Source: Nansenia antarctica (lineage: Eukaryota; Chordata; Actinopteri; Argentiniformes; Microstomatidae). From it: a DNA stretch of 64,000 nt. The position numbers and the translations under genes were made by a program. The notes beneath the pieces are model-generated. The model saw nothing but the letters and a program-made list of their open reading frames with translations, had not been told where the DNA came from and made no database searches. Shown piece by piece: positions 1-10,600 of the stretch. The stretch lies in NCBI GenBank assembly GCA_963989245.1, contig OZ022344.1, forward strand, positions 69,410,941 to 69,474,940, given 5' to 3'. Position 1 is the first letter of the stretch. Each line of letters starts with the position of its first letter.

Positions 1-264
1 CCGATTCAGTCACGTGGTACGGCCGGCAGGTTACCATATACGTCATCAACACGCGCCTCTTACCATATACGTCATCAACACATGCCTCGGTTACTCGACA
101 CGAAGGACACATCACTAAACATCTGGGATGCGAGCTGCCGCTAAAGCCAAAAGAACAAGAAGAACCAGGACGGTTAGAATAGTTACATCTCTGTATTTGG
201 TTTCCTTTACTGCGGAAAACATCTCAACAGTCAACAAGGAGGACGGGAGACTCTGAGTGTCGGG
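1..264 (+). promoter_or_regulatory. Promoter and putative 5' non-coding first exon, copy 1
   Basis: The segment carries a CACGTG E-box near position 12 and two TACGTCA (CRE half-site) motifs, then a stretch ending in a good splice donor, CGGG|GTGAGT, at 264/265. No ORF of note. It lies upstream on the same strand as the zinc-finger coding exon at 4603, so it is plausibly that gene's first, untranslated exon (inference). The same sequence recurs almost unchanged at 52745-53009. It may start before the window. Confidence 0.45.
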
Positions 265-791
265 GTGAGTAGTCCTTTGTCTCAGCTCGCTGCCTCACTG
301 TCTAGCATGTTACTACTGACCACTTCTGTCTGCAGAGATAGGCTATTCTGTCACTATACAATGTTGTTATATATATAGAACACTATACAATGTTGTTATA
401 TATATAACACTATAGAATGTTGTTAATATATATAACACTATAGAATGTTGGCGGAACTTGTTATCAGTTTATGTCCGTGTCGCCTGTTCTGGACGAGCAC
501 ACGGAGGTACTGATGGCGCTTCTCCACTATGGAAGGCCATCAACGCAAATAACGTCTAGAAATCCCGTGTCCACACGTAGCGCCATTGTAGTAGATTTTG
601 GCACATAAACCGTATAAACTGTATAGTTTGCCTTTTGCTATAAGGACCCTCCTGACTATGGGGGCAGGGGAGGGGAGGGTAGGGTTTATGACCCTCCTGA
701 CTATGGGGGGGAGGGGAGGGTTTACGACCCTTTGTTAAAGCCATGTGGTCATCTCAAAATGGCTTCTTGTGTTCTGAGCCCTACCCCCTGA

Positions 792-916
792 CGTATAACC
801 TGAAGTGACATCATGTGACCTATAACCTGAAGTGACATCATGTGACCTATAACCTGAAATGACATCATGTGACCTATAACCTGAAATGACATCATGTGAC
901 CTCTGACCTAATGACA
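792..916. repeat. 27-bp minisatellite (GTGACCTATAACCTGAARTG type)
   Basis: About four to five direct copies with a 27-bp period, each containing TGACATCATGTGA. The duplicate locus at 54178-54255 has fewer units, so the array has changed length since the duplication. Confidence 0.9.
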
Positions 917-1027
917 TCATGTGGATCATCCTAGTTTTCGCACCTTGGGCTTTTCTACAGTAAAGGTGATGGGATATTATTTGAAACTGTATTTACACAT
1001 CATTGTTTACAAACAGGGGAGTGGAGC

Positions 1028-1243
1028 CAGGGGGTGAGGCTCTCTTCACCTCAGCCAGCCCCTCACCACCAGTAGCAGCTGCTCTTGTAACTGTTCCTTT
1101 GTTTAATAAATAGTCTGAGAACTCAGAGGTTCTACTCGTGATCTGTTCCAAACAAGTTAACAAGTTAACAACACCATAAAGGAAATAAAGTGAACCTGGT
1201 TTGTCTTGAGATACGCAAGGCGAACATGTCATCATTGTGTAAC
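1028..1243. other. Unassigned spacer
   Basis: No convincing gene or repeat is seen. Its right end (from about 1224) is the first unit of the 33-bp minisatellite that resumes at 3653, split by the hAT element at 1252. Confidence 0.6.
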
Positions 1244-1702
1244 GTCCTGTCTAGGGCTGCAACAACGAATCGATGAAATAGATAAAAATCGATAATGAAA
1301 TTCGTTGGCGACGAATGCCATTATCGATTCGTCGTCATCGTCGGTTTTTTTTTTTTTTTTCGGGTTTTGTTTCCATAACAAACCTACTTCCTGTTGACGC
1401 ACGCCATGCTGTCTTGCGGCCGGTGTAGGCATCGCGAATCATAGCGAATCATAGCGCTACCTATGGCCGGAAAGGGCAGAACCTATGACCGGAACCGGAA
1501 AAGTGGGAAAATACGGTACCTACACCGGCGCGGCGTCTACATTTAAATCATGCTACTCAAAAGCCTTGAGAGTGATGCTGTCTGCTGTCAGGACATGCTA
1601 GTGAGTTAGCTAGCAGGGTTAGCTCACTGCTGCCGCTAGCTGACTGTCACTACGCTGCTCGTCCAGCTGTAGTCTGCGTAGCTGTGCTGAGAACCAGAGC
1701 AT

Positions 1703-2162
1703 TAACTATGTTTCTATAGAGGAGGGTTACACTAACTATGCTTCTATAGAGGAGGGTTACACTAACTATGTTTCTATAGAGGAGGGTTACACTTAGTGTT
1801 GTTCCGATACCATTTTTGGATACCGATACCGATACCTGACCGTGCAGTACTTGCCGATACCGAGTACCGATCCGATACCACGGCGTTTGAAAAAACAAAA
1901 CAAAAAAACATGTTTTTTGAGCCGCATACTCACCTCGATGTAAAATTATTGCTTACACTTAGTCTGGCACTGCTCAAAACCTTTGTAAAACTCGTAAAGT
2001 TTTTGTAAAACTTAAGTAAAAAAAAAAAACTTACGTTTTTGTAAAGTACTCGCCGATACCGATACCAGCATTTTTGTGCGTATCGGTGGCCATGCCGATA
2101 CTAGTATCGGTATCGGAACAACACTAGTTACACTAACTATGTTTCTATAGAGGAGGGTTACA
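1703..2162. repeat. 30-bp minisatellite split by a hAT element
   Basis: Units of AACTATGTTTCTATAGAGGA plus GGGTTACACT, three before the insertion at 1794 and one after 2126. It belongs to the outer hAT element. Confidence 0.85.
1794..2126. mobile_element. hAT MITE, 333 bp, nested
   Basis: Inverted termini TAGTGTTGTTCCGATACC / GGTATCGGAACAACACTA with an 8-bp target duplication GTTACACT at 1786-1793 and 2127-2134. The interior is rich in CGATACC motifs. No coding sequence. Confidence 0.93.
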
Positions 2163-2425
2163 GCTAACTTCCTATTGTTTTATTATATAAGTCCTGCTGG
2201 GCTCAGCCCTTCCATGGTCTCCTGCTCTCCATGCAAATGCGTTAGTGTGAGTTCTGGCGAAGCGTCAGCTAAATGACTGTAATGTAATGTGATAGCCAGT
2301 GAGTGTTTGCTCGCATTCATGAATTCAATATTGCATGACAAGTGTATTTAGCTAGCTGGCTAACGTCAGTGGTAGAGCAGAGGTGATAAGCTAAAGGCTA
2401 GCTAGTGGTAGCCGACCAAGCTACC

Positions 2426-3170
2426 TAGGGCTGTCCCAAACGACTATTTTTCTAACGATTAAACTAGCGATTATTTTTTCGGTTAGTCTAACGACTAATT
2501 TAACGATTTTTTTTTTTACTGTTCGGGAAAAAAAAAAATGCTTTATCATGTGTAGGCCCCTTAATTTCCACCTCACTGCTACGTTTAGCCAACTTGAATG
2601 CCAACATGGCCATTTAGAAGTCTGTCCATTACCACAACACATAGCTAGCTAGTAGCTACATAGCTAGCTAACGTTACTCTCGCTGCTATGTTATGATTAG
2701 CTAAATTGATGCTAACGTAGCATGCGAGCTACGAGCTAGATAACGTACAGTAGGTGCGAGCACCACAATGACAATGGGCTACCGTAGCTAGCCAGCTACA
2801 TAGCTAACGTTACTAACACCAGAAGACAAGACATACAAACTGTGGTGAGCTACATTGCTTGTGTAACATTAGCTAGTAGCTATCCATTTTTCACTCATAC
2901 ACGGCCGGAAAAGTGAACAGAAATACAACGGTGACTTACGGTGGTGCTATCTTGCGGCTGTCTTCACAAAGAGCTCCAGGATGCTTTCACTTGAGGTGCT
3001 CGTTCATTGCAGATGTACTGCTGTGATAGGCCATTTCATTTTTGCTTATTTTTTGTTGCTTATTTTTTTGCTGGAAAAACAAAACAAAATGTAATTTACG
3101 ACGCACATTACGCAAGTCGTATTGACGTAGTCGATTACGTCGACGACGTCGACGAATCGTAACAGCCCTA
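2426..3170. mobile_element. hAT element (TAGGGCTGTCCC family), 745 bp, nested
   Basis: Termini TAGGGCTGTCCCAAACGA and TCGTAACAGCCCTA, 8-bp target duplication AAGCTACC (2418-2425 and 3171-3178). Internal sequence matches the copies at 16414-17116 and 61108-62380. The transposase BED-finger region of the longer copy is largely deleted here. Confidence 0.93.
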
Positions 3171-3652
3171 AAGCTACCCGTGAGTTAGAGTGAGGCACTG
3201 ACTGTCGCCTAGCCTATTGTATGGAGTGAGAGGACACATTGCATTGTTTTGGAGCATATCTGTTATATAAAAACATTAGTGTCTTGTCTGTAGCCTATAT
3301 TGCACTTTGGGTTACTGACCTTTACATTAAGCAAAGTTATTACCTAAAACAATGCATGTATTGAGCTAGAGTTCAACTACTTTATTGAAACAATCTACCG
3401 CCATATAGTCCATGGCCTGTTGTTAAAGCTATTTGATTTAGCAAAGCGTTTTTTATTTATATTATTTATTATTTTGTATTATTACTTATTCATTTTGCAC
3501 ATGTATATGTATAGGCCTGGCTGATTTAGAAAACATAAAATAAAATTTGCAAAAGAAAACTTTTCCCCCCGCTTTTTTTGTATCCGATTAATCAAAAAAT
3601 AATCCAGCAGATTAATCGATTATCAAAATAATCGTTAGTTGCAGCCCTAGTC

Positions 3653-3833
3653 CTGTCTGATAACATGTCATCATTGTGTAACGTCCTGTCTGATGACATG
3701 TCATCATTGTGTAACGTCCTGTCTGATAACATGTCATCATTGTGTAACGTCCTGTCTGATAACATGTCATCATTGTGTAACGTCCTGTCTGATAACATGT
3801 CATCATTGTGTAACGTCCTGTCTGAACATGTCA
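3653..3833. repeat. 33-bp minisatellite
   Basis: Five to six direct copies of CTGATAACATGTCATCATTG plus TGTAACGTCCTGT. Open frames on both strands through it are by-products of the 33-bp (11-codon) period. Confidence 0.92.
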
Positions 3834-3877
3834 TCAAATTGCTCCAGACTGCTTGTCATCCCGGATGACATTGGCTG

Positions 3878-4602
3878 ACTGCCAGTTTAGGACAGAATGC
3901 TTCAGAGCATAACAAATCATATTATTATGACGTCATATTGTTTGTTATATTTAAATATATGGGTTAGGGTTAGAGAGGTTTTAGGTTTTATTTCATTTCT
4001 AACATTTCCCCATGCTAGTTATCCGGTATGACATGTTGTGAGTAAAGAGTCTAATAGCTCTTGACCTTTGTAAGGCAGTGAGGGTGTCCAGCATGTCAGT
4101 AACACTAGGCTATGCTACACCCTCAAAACATTTTCATATCATTTAATAAACAGAGATTAATAGATTCAATCAATGTTTTTTGATAAACATTTTCCTTATT
4201 TTCACTTCATAAAGGGGTTTGGACGTCACGTCATTGGGCCAGTTGCTTTTGGTCCCTTGAAAAGGAGGGGGCCACGTATTAAAGAGCTGTAACATCTAAA
4301 CCATTCCTCCAACTTGGATCTGGATACCCTCAAATTAAAGAGGGTGTTTGACAGTCTGCACTTTAAGGCCATATTTATTCATTCTATGACTATAACTTGA
4401 ATATGTTTTGGTAAACAACTAAAATAACAACAGTTCTGTCAAAGAGTCCAAATGGACCTAACTGTAGCTTGGCTACTGTTTTCCAATTCTGGACAAAGAA
4501 ATGTTCAATGTTTTGATTACATTTCGTCACTCTGTTTTGATATTTTGATCATCTGTGTTGGTAGGATTCCCTGCATTGTGAACTGTCCATCTGGGCAGAG
4601 AG
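3878..4602. other. Intergenic or 5' intron/UTR of the zinc-finger gene
   Basis: AT-rich, with two TTAGGG units at about 3963. A plausible acceptor (GTGTTGGTAG|GATTCC) near 4566 would begin the exon that carries the start codon at 4603. Otherwise nothing is seen. Confidence 0.4.
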
Positions 4603-7600
4603 ATGGAGGCTTCTGCTTACTCAGTGTCAGAGAGCCAGAGGACACACCTTGGGTCCCCTGATGCAGAGACAGAAGGACAGAACCACCGGAAGGACAATCT
4701 TATTAGGCTCCAGCCACCACCACCACCACCACCTCCCACCCACAGGAACCATCACTCTCCCAACATTAAAGAAGAGTACGACACACCGTGGGACAGGTTT
4801 CTACGGGACTTTATCAAAAACCAAAAGGCCAAAGATGAGATGCTCATAAGAGATACGTCAGGGTGTCACCTCTCTGAAGCAGCGAATGACATGGATAGTG
4901 ACAGTAACGGCAGTTCAGAGGTCAAGTCTGGAGGTCAGGAGGTCAAGATCAAAGAGTGCTATGGTAGGAATTCCTCTCAGCAAAGGCCAACCACAGGCCG
5001 CGCTAGAGCTGACCAATCACATCCTGAGTCAGGTGGTCACAAGAGCAGCTCAGTGATTGGATTACAGGACCAGCAGAGAAGGATAGCGGCAGGGCAAACC
5101 TCTGAGCAAAGGAAACATAGTTGTGGTCATGAGAACATGCGCCAGTGCTACGTCCAGTGTGGGAAGAAACTAAACACGGCGGATATTGTGAAAATACAGC
5201 AGCGAATTAGAAGACCAGACCAACACCGTTGTGCTACAACTGATCAGTAAGTCACACATGCTGCTAACGCTAACACGTGCTGCTAACCCCTAACACATGC
5301 TGCTAACGCTAACACATGCTGCTAACGCTAACACATGCTGTGGATCCTGTCCACAAGTATCCTGTTCAATAATTCACCATAGGGTGCCAGGTGTACAGTA
5401 TGCTAATGGTGGTCATTGAATTGATATGATGAGTCATACTGCAGGTAGGGATGGGACGATTATCGTGTTTATCGTTAATCGCGATAAAAACACCCGCGAT
5501 AACTTTATCGTGGAGAATTTTAATTAGTTGAATAATCGTCATAATCGTTTTTTGTTTTTTTTTATTATTATTATTTTTAAATGACTGGACTTTTTAAATA
5601 GGCACTACATTTTATAAACACTGCTTTGTCTGACTGGTGGTCCCCAGCTGATGACCCAGTTAGGCCCACATAGGTGTTCAGTGAGGTGTCACAGCACACC
5701 TGTTCTAAAGGCACTGTTGGAGGTGCGTCAGGCAGCAATGCCCAGCAGGAGTACCATCACCTGTATCATGATTTGATCTGTCTGTTTTTATTGTATGTAT
5801 TAATGTATGTGACCTATGTGTGTTTTTTTTTTTTGTTGTTAATATTTTTATTGAGTTTCACAGAGACATGTACACAACAGGACATAACAACAACAACTAG
5901 TATCCGTGGGGGAGGTTATTGTCCCATTAATAGTAGAAAACTAGTTTTGCACTTTGTTATGCACATTGTCCATAAACAATAACAGAAAATGTTCTTTCTC
6001 TTTTTTTTATTTTTTAACAAACTAACAAACAAAGACAAACAAAACAAAACAAAAACAAAGACAAACAAAACAAAACAAAAACAAAAAAACAGGGGGGGAG
6101 GAGGCCATGTCACATATCAGAAATAAACAGAAAAGAAAATGACAACAAATGCCATAATATATGGGGGGATCACCCCCATCGGAGACAGCATCCATGTCTT
6201 ACAGTCCTAAACACAGCGGCAGCACAACACCAGCACAGTAAATAATATTGTGACCCATACATTGTAGATCTGTTACACATTAGTCTTGTGTACTTTCTTG
6301 AGTGTAATCCACCAAACCTTTCATTACAATGGCAGCCAGTCTGGTACCAATATAATCTAAGAACGGAGACTAAATCTTATAGAATGTCTTTATCTTACAC
6401 TTATACCTATATGTCAGATATTCCATAGGAATCATATCAAAAATTACCTTGTGCCATCCAGCTATTGTAGGCGGTTTGCAGTCTATCCATTTCAGCAATA
6501 TATTTTTCCAAGTTGGGGAGTAATCTGCAAACGTTGTAGTAGTCTAAATTGCGTTTCCTTCGTCCTATTACAGATTGAGATGTCGTTTGCCGATTGCCAT
6601 ATTAGTGACCAAGTTGCTGCATCAGTATTAATGTTCAGGTCATTATTCCAGTCTTTGGGCGTAAATGCAGGTTTGCCTTTATCATATTTCGAAAGTGCTC
6701 TATACCCAAGCCCCAGAATGCCTCTCGTCTTTCCAGCGGAGAGGGTTGGTGACAGAGGCCAGTGTCTTTTTGGCTATTTAAAAAACTTTGTATCTGAAGG
6801 TATCTGAAAAACTCATTTCGTGGTAGGTCATATTTCTTACATAATTGGTCAAATGAAAGTAGTATTTCCGTGTCATATAAATGTCTGATAGTAACCATCC
6901 CTTTGCTGTCCCACCGCTTGAAACCCCTATCCGTGGCACCAGGGGAGAAGTCTATGTTGCCCCAAACTGGCGAGAGGGAGGATGTAATAATCGTATGTTA
7001 TAAATAAATAGTAATATAATTGAGATTTCTCACATGAGCCGCGCGCGAATATCCTCACCGAAATTTGTCTCGCGCGATTGTTCAGCATGCATGGGTAACG
7101 TGACTGTCAAGTCAGCCTTGTCAGTCAGTCACTAACGTATGCTAGCCTTCTCACCATGGCTGCATCGGCCCCGTGTCCATTGCCTCACCTTTCCAGGGTT
7201 GCACGCAGGCTTCTATGCATACCTACAACTAGTGTTCCTTCAGAGAGAGTGTTTAGTGCCAGTGGGCACATACATAGGGCAGAAAAAGTGAACATGTTGA
7301 CATTTTTGCACTTTAACCTATCTTGAAGCTTTCAAGTCTCTAAGCCACAAGGCTAGCACTCAGTTTGATGACAGAAAAGTGTCAGTGTTCAAGTTTTGTT
7401 TGACAGTATTTTTTTCCTTTATTTATGCAGTGATACCTTATAATTTATCATTACCTTATTTAAGATTTTATTAAAGATTTTTTTTTTGTCAAGATGTTTT
7501 TAAAATGATGTTAATGTTATTAACATGATTCAATAAAAATACAACAAAATCTAAGTTAAAGTGATTACAGTGTGTTTTATTGGCATTCTAAAAAAAAGTT

Positions 7601-10600
7601 TTTAAAAAAATATAAATTCTCGCGATAATATCGTGGATCGCGATTATTTTGCCCACGATAATCGTGACATGACATTTTCTAATCGTCCCACCCATAACTG
7701 CAGGTGCATGACTATAATCATACTGCAGGTGCATAAGTCCATTTGTAATTGTATTAGCTCAGTATTTACACATTTCAACTAGGGATTCTCCGATCTGGAT
7801 TTTTGGGGCCGATACCGATCACCGATTTTTTTCCTCAAGATCAACCGATACCGATTTTTTTAAAAATACATAACTGTAGGCCTACTGACTGGATAGCCTA
7901 CATATTTTTAGCTTTTTAGACAAAAGTTTTGATCCATTAGGCACCAAGCAAACGCAGACCCATTTTTATGGCATAGTAAAGGTCTGGCCTATCACCCAGT
8001 TAGGGCCTGAAGCCCAAGTCAGTCGATATGGCTGTATAAAAGACATCATAAACGTGGCCTTCATGGTTTACATACTGTTACGTCCTCCTATGTTTTCTGT
8101 TCAGTTATCTGTCTTCCCCAGGAAAAAAAAGAAAAGAAAAAAAAAGATCGTTTTTTGCGATCAGCCATTTTTGCCGATCACCGATCGAGTCATTTGGAGT
8201 GAAATCGGCCGATTTAAATCGGTGGCCGATAAATCGGAGCATCCCTAATTTCAACAATAGCTTAACAGTTATTAAAGGGCAGTTGGTAATTAAACAGTTG
8301 GTAGTTAAAGGGCAGTAGGTAATTAAACAGTTGGTAATTAAACAGTTGGTAGTTAAAGGGCATTTGGTAATTAAACAGTTGGTAATTAAACAGTTTGTAA
8401 TTAAAGGGCAGTTGGTAATTAAACAGTTGGTAGTTAAAGGGCAGTTGGTAATTAAACAGTTGGAAATTAAACAGTAGGTAGTTAAAGGGCAGAACTATAA
8501 GCACGTCTAACAGATGAATGTCATGTATGATAAGGCAGCAAGCTGTCTTGGAAGGGAGCTGCCAGTCAAACGTGCAAAGGCCACGCCCACACAGCCTCGG
8601 AACTGTCTGACCAGGAAGTAGAGCTTAACTAGAAGATTATTTTCATAGTTTATTATGTGTTAACATTTTTCCTGGACACAAAATACATTTGGAACCATTT
8701 AATGTTTACTTTCCAGACCCTTTAATTACAGCAAATGCCATCAGTAATATTATTATTGCATTTGCAGGACAGTCAGTCTAGATGGGAGTTCAGTGAACTG
8801 TTTGTCTGTCATGTCTAATCGACCTGCGTTGTTTCTGCCTCCAGTGTTTCCAGCCGCAGGTCCTCTTCAGCTCATGTAACCATGGTAACCATGTATGAAC
8901 CAGAGTCCACAGAGTCCCCCGGATCTGGCTGTGGTTCTCCAGCCCTGAAAAGCCCACATTGGGGTCCAGAGATGGTGGCAGTGAAGCTGGAGGAAGAGGA
9001 TGTAGAGGAGAATGGTGTGATGGTGAAAGAAGAGGATGGAGGAGACCAAAGGAAGGAGGAGGGAGTGATGGTGAATCAAGAGGACAGAGGAAGAGTGGAG
9101 ATGAAAGACAGTGAGATGGATGGTAAGTCTTTGTTATTGGTGAGTGTCATTGCACTGTTGTAAAACCAATGCTGCCAATAAGTCAGTCAGTACCTGCATC
9201 GTCTGACAGTCCTGCTCTCTCCCGCTGTGTGGGGTTGATATATCAGGGCTAGTTCCCCAATCTAACCCAGTCCTGGACTACAGGACAGCCACATGTAAAC
9301 ACCGTTATCCCCAATCTAACCCAGTCCTGGACTACAGGACAGCCACATGTAAACACTTTTATCCAAAGTGACTTACTACATTTGTCTAAAGTAAGTGAAT
9401 CAGTTTACAAAATTGGGGAATAAAACATAATAAAAACAGACAAGAGAGAAATATAATAGAAAATCAATTTTAGGAATAGCAACTGCACTCTTCTGCTCTC
9501 TACTGCACTCTACTGCTCTCTACTGCTCTCTACTGCCCCCTACTGCCCCCTACTGCCCCCTACTGCCCCCTACTGCTCTCTACTGCTCTCTACTGCCCCC
9601 TTCTGCACTCTACTGCTCTCTACTGCCCCCTACTGCTCTCTACTGTCCCCTACTGCTCTCTACTGCCCCCTGCTGCTCTCTACTGCCCCCTATTGCTATC
9701 TACTGCTCTCTACTGCCCTCTACTGCCGCCTACTGCCCTCTACTGCTCTCTACTGCCCTCTACTGCTCTCTACTGTCCTCTACTGCCCCCTACTGCTCTC
9801 TACTGCACTCTACTGCCCTCTACTGCTCTCTACTGCCCGATACTGCTCTCTACTGCCCCCTGCTGTCCTCTACTGCTCTCTACTGCTCTCTACTGCCCTC
9901 TACTGCCCTCTACTGCACTCTACTGCACTCTACTGCTCTCTACTGCTCTCTACTGCTCTCTACTGCCTTCTACTGCTCTCTACTGCTCTCTACTGCCCTC
10001 TACTGCCCTCTACTGCCCTCTACTGCCCTCTACTGCTCTCGACTGCCTTCTACTGCTCTCTACTGCCCTCTACAGCTCTCTACTGCCCCCTACTGCTCTC
10101 TACTGCACTCTACTGCCCTCTACTGTCACACAATTATTCAGAGCTTTGAACGAGTTTATTAACACCCGAACAGCCGTGGGTGGGGTCATTAACACTAGAA
10201 CAGCCATGGCTTGGGTCATTAACACTAGAACAGCCATGGGTGGGGTCATTAACACTAGAACAGCCACGGGTGTGGTCATTAACACTAGAACAGCCATGGG
10301 TGGGGTCATTAACACTAGGAACAGCCATGGGTGGGGTCATTAACACTAGAACAGCCATGGGTGGGGTCATTAACACTAGAACAGCCATGGGTGGGGCCAT
10401 TAACACTAGAACAGCCATGGGTGGGGTCATTAACACTAGAACATCCATGGGTGGGGTCATTTGACCTAGTGTTTCCAGCCGCAGGTCCTCTTCAGCTCAT
10501 GTAACCATGGTAACCATGTATGAACCAGAGTCCACAGAGTCCCCCGGATCTGGCTGTGGTTCTCCAGCCCTGAAAAGCCCACATTGGGGTCCAGAGATGG

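Larger units (their letters stand above)
1..1027 (+). repeat. Segmental duplication, copy 1
   Basis: Near-identical to 52745-54360 (direct orientation). Similarity stops at 'GGGGAGTGGAGC' at 1027. This copy has an empty TTAA site at 423-426, where the other copy holds a piggyBac-like insertion, and has more units of the 27-bp minisatellite at 792-916. Confidence 0.9.
1252..3649. mobile_element. hAT-type DNA transposon, non-autonomous, with nested insertions
   Basis: Termini are TAGGGCTGCAAC and GTTGCAGCCCTA, flanked by a perfect 8-bp target duplication GTCCTGTC (1244-1251 and 3650-3657), the hAT hallmark. The target was a unit of a 33-bp minisatellite. The 2.4-kb length is inflated by two other hAT elements (1794-2126 and 2426-3170). 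No transposase coding is recognisable in what remains. The ends are rich in ATCGATT motifs, as in many vertebrate hAT MITEs. Confidence 0.92.
5446..7696. mobile_element. hAT transposon relic (TAGGGATGGGACGATTA family)
   Basis: Termini TAGGGATGGGACGATTA and TAATCGTCCCACCCATA with 8-bp target duplication ACTGCAGG (5438-5445 and 7697-7704). It contains a nested L1-type LINE (about 5823-6995) and a short ORF for the end of the hAT transposase (7156-7326). It lies in intron 1 of the zinc-finger gene. Confidence 0.93.
8845..10469 (+). repeat. Tandem duplication unit, copy 1 (exon 2 plus satellites)
   Basis: Contains exon 2 of the zinc-finger gene, its 5' intron flank, a 10-bp satellite and a 30-bp satellite. 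It is repeated immediately as 10470-11943. The junction is TTTGACCTAG|TGTTTCCAG at 10469/10470. Non-satellite parts of the copies differ at only a handful of positions. Confidence 0.92.

Noticed and set aside
3959..3975. GGGTTAGGGTTAG, possible interstitial telomere repeat
   Set aside because: Only two units; expected by chance in 64 kb.
9693..10464. Leu-Ser-Thr and INTRTAMGGV repeat ORFs
   Set aside because: 10-bp and 30-bp satellites in the zinc-finger gene intron.
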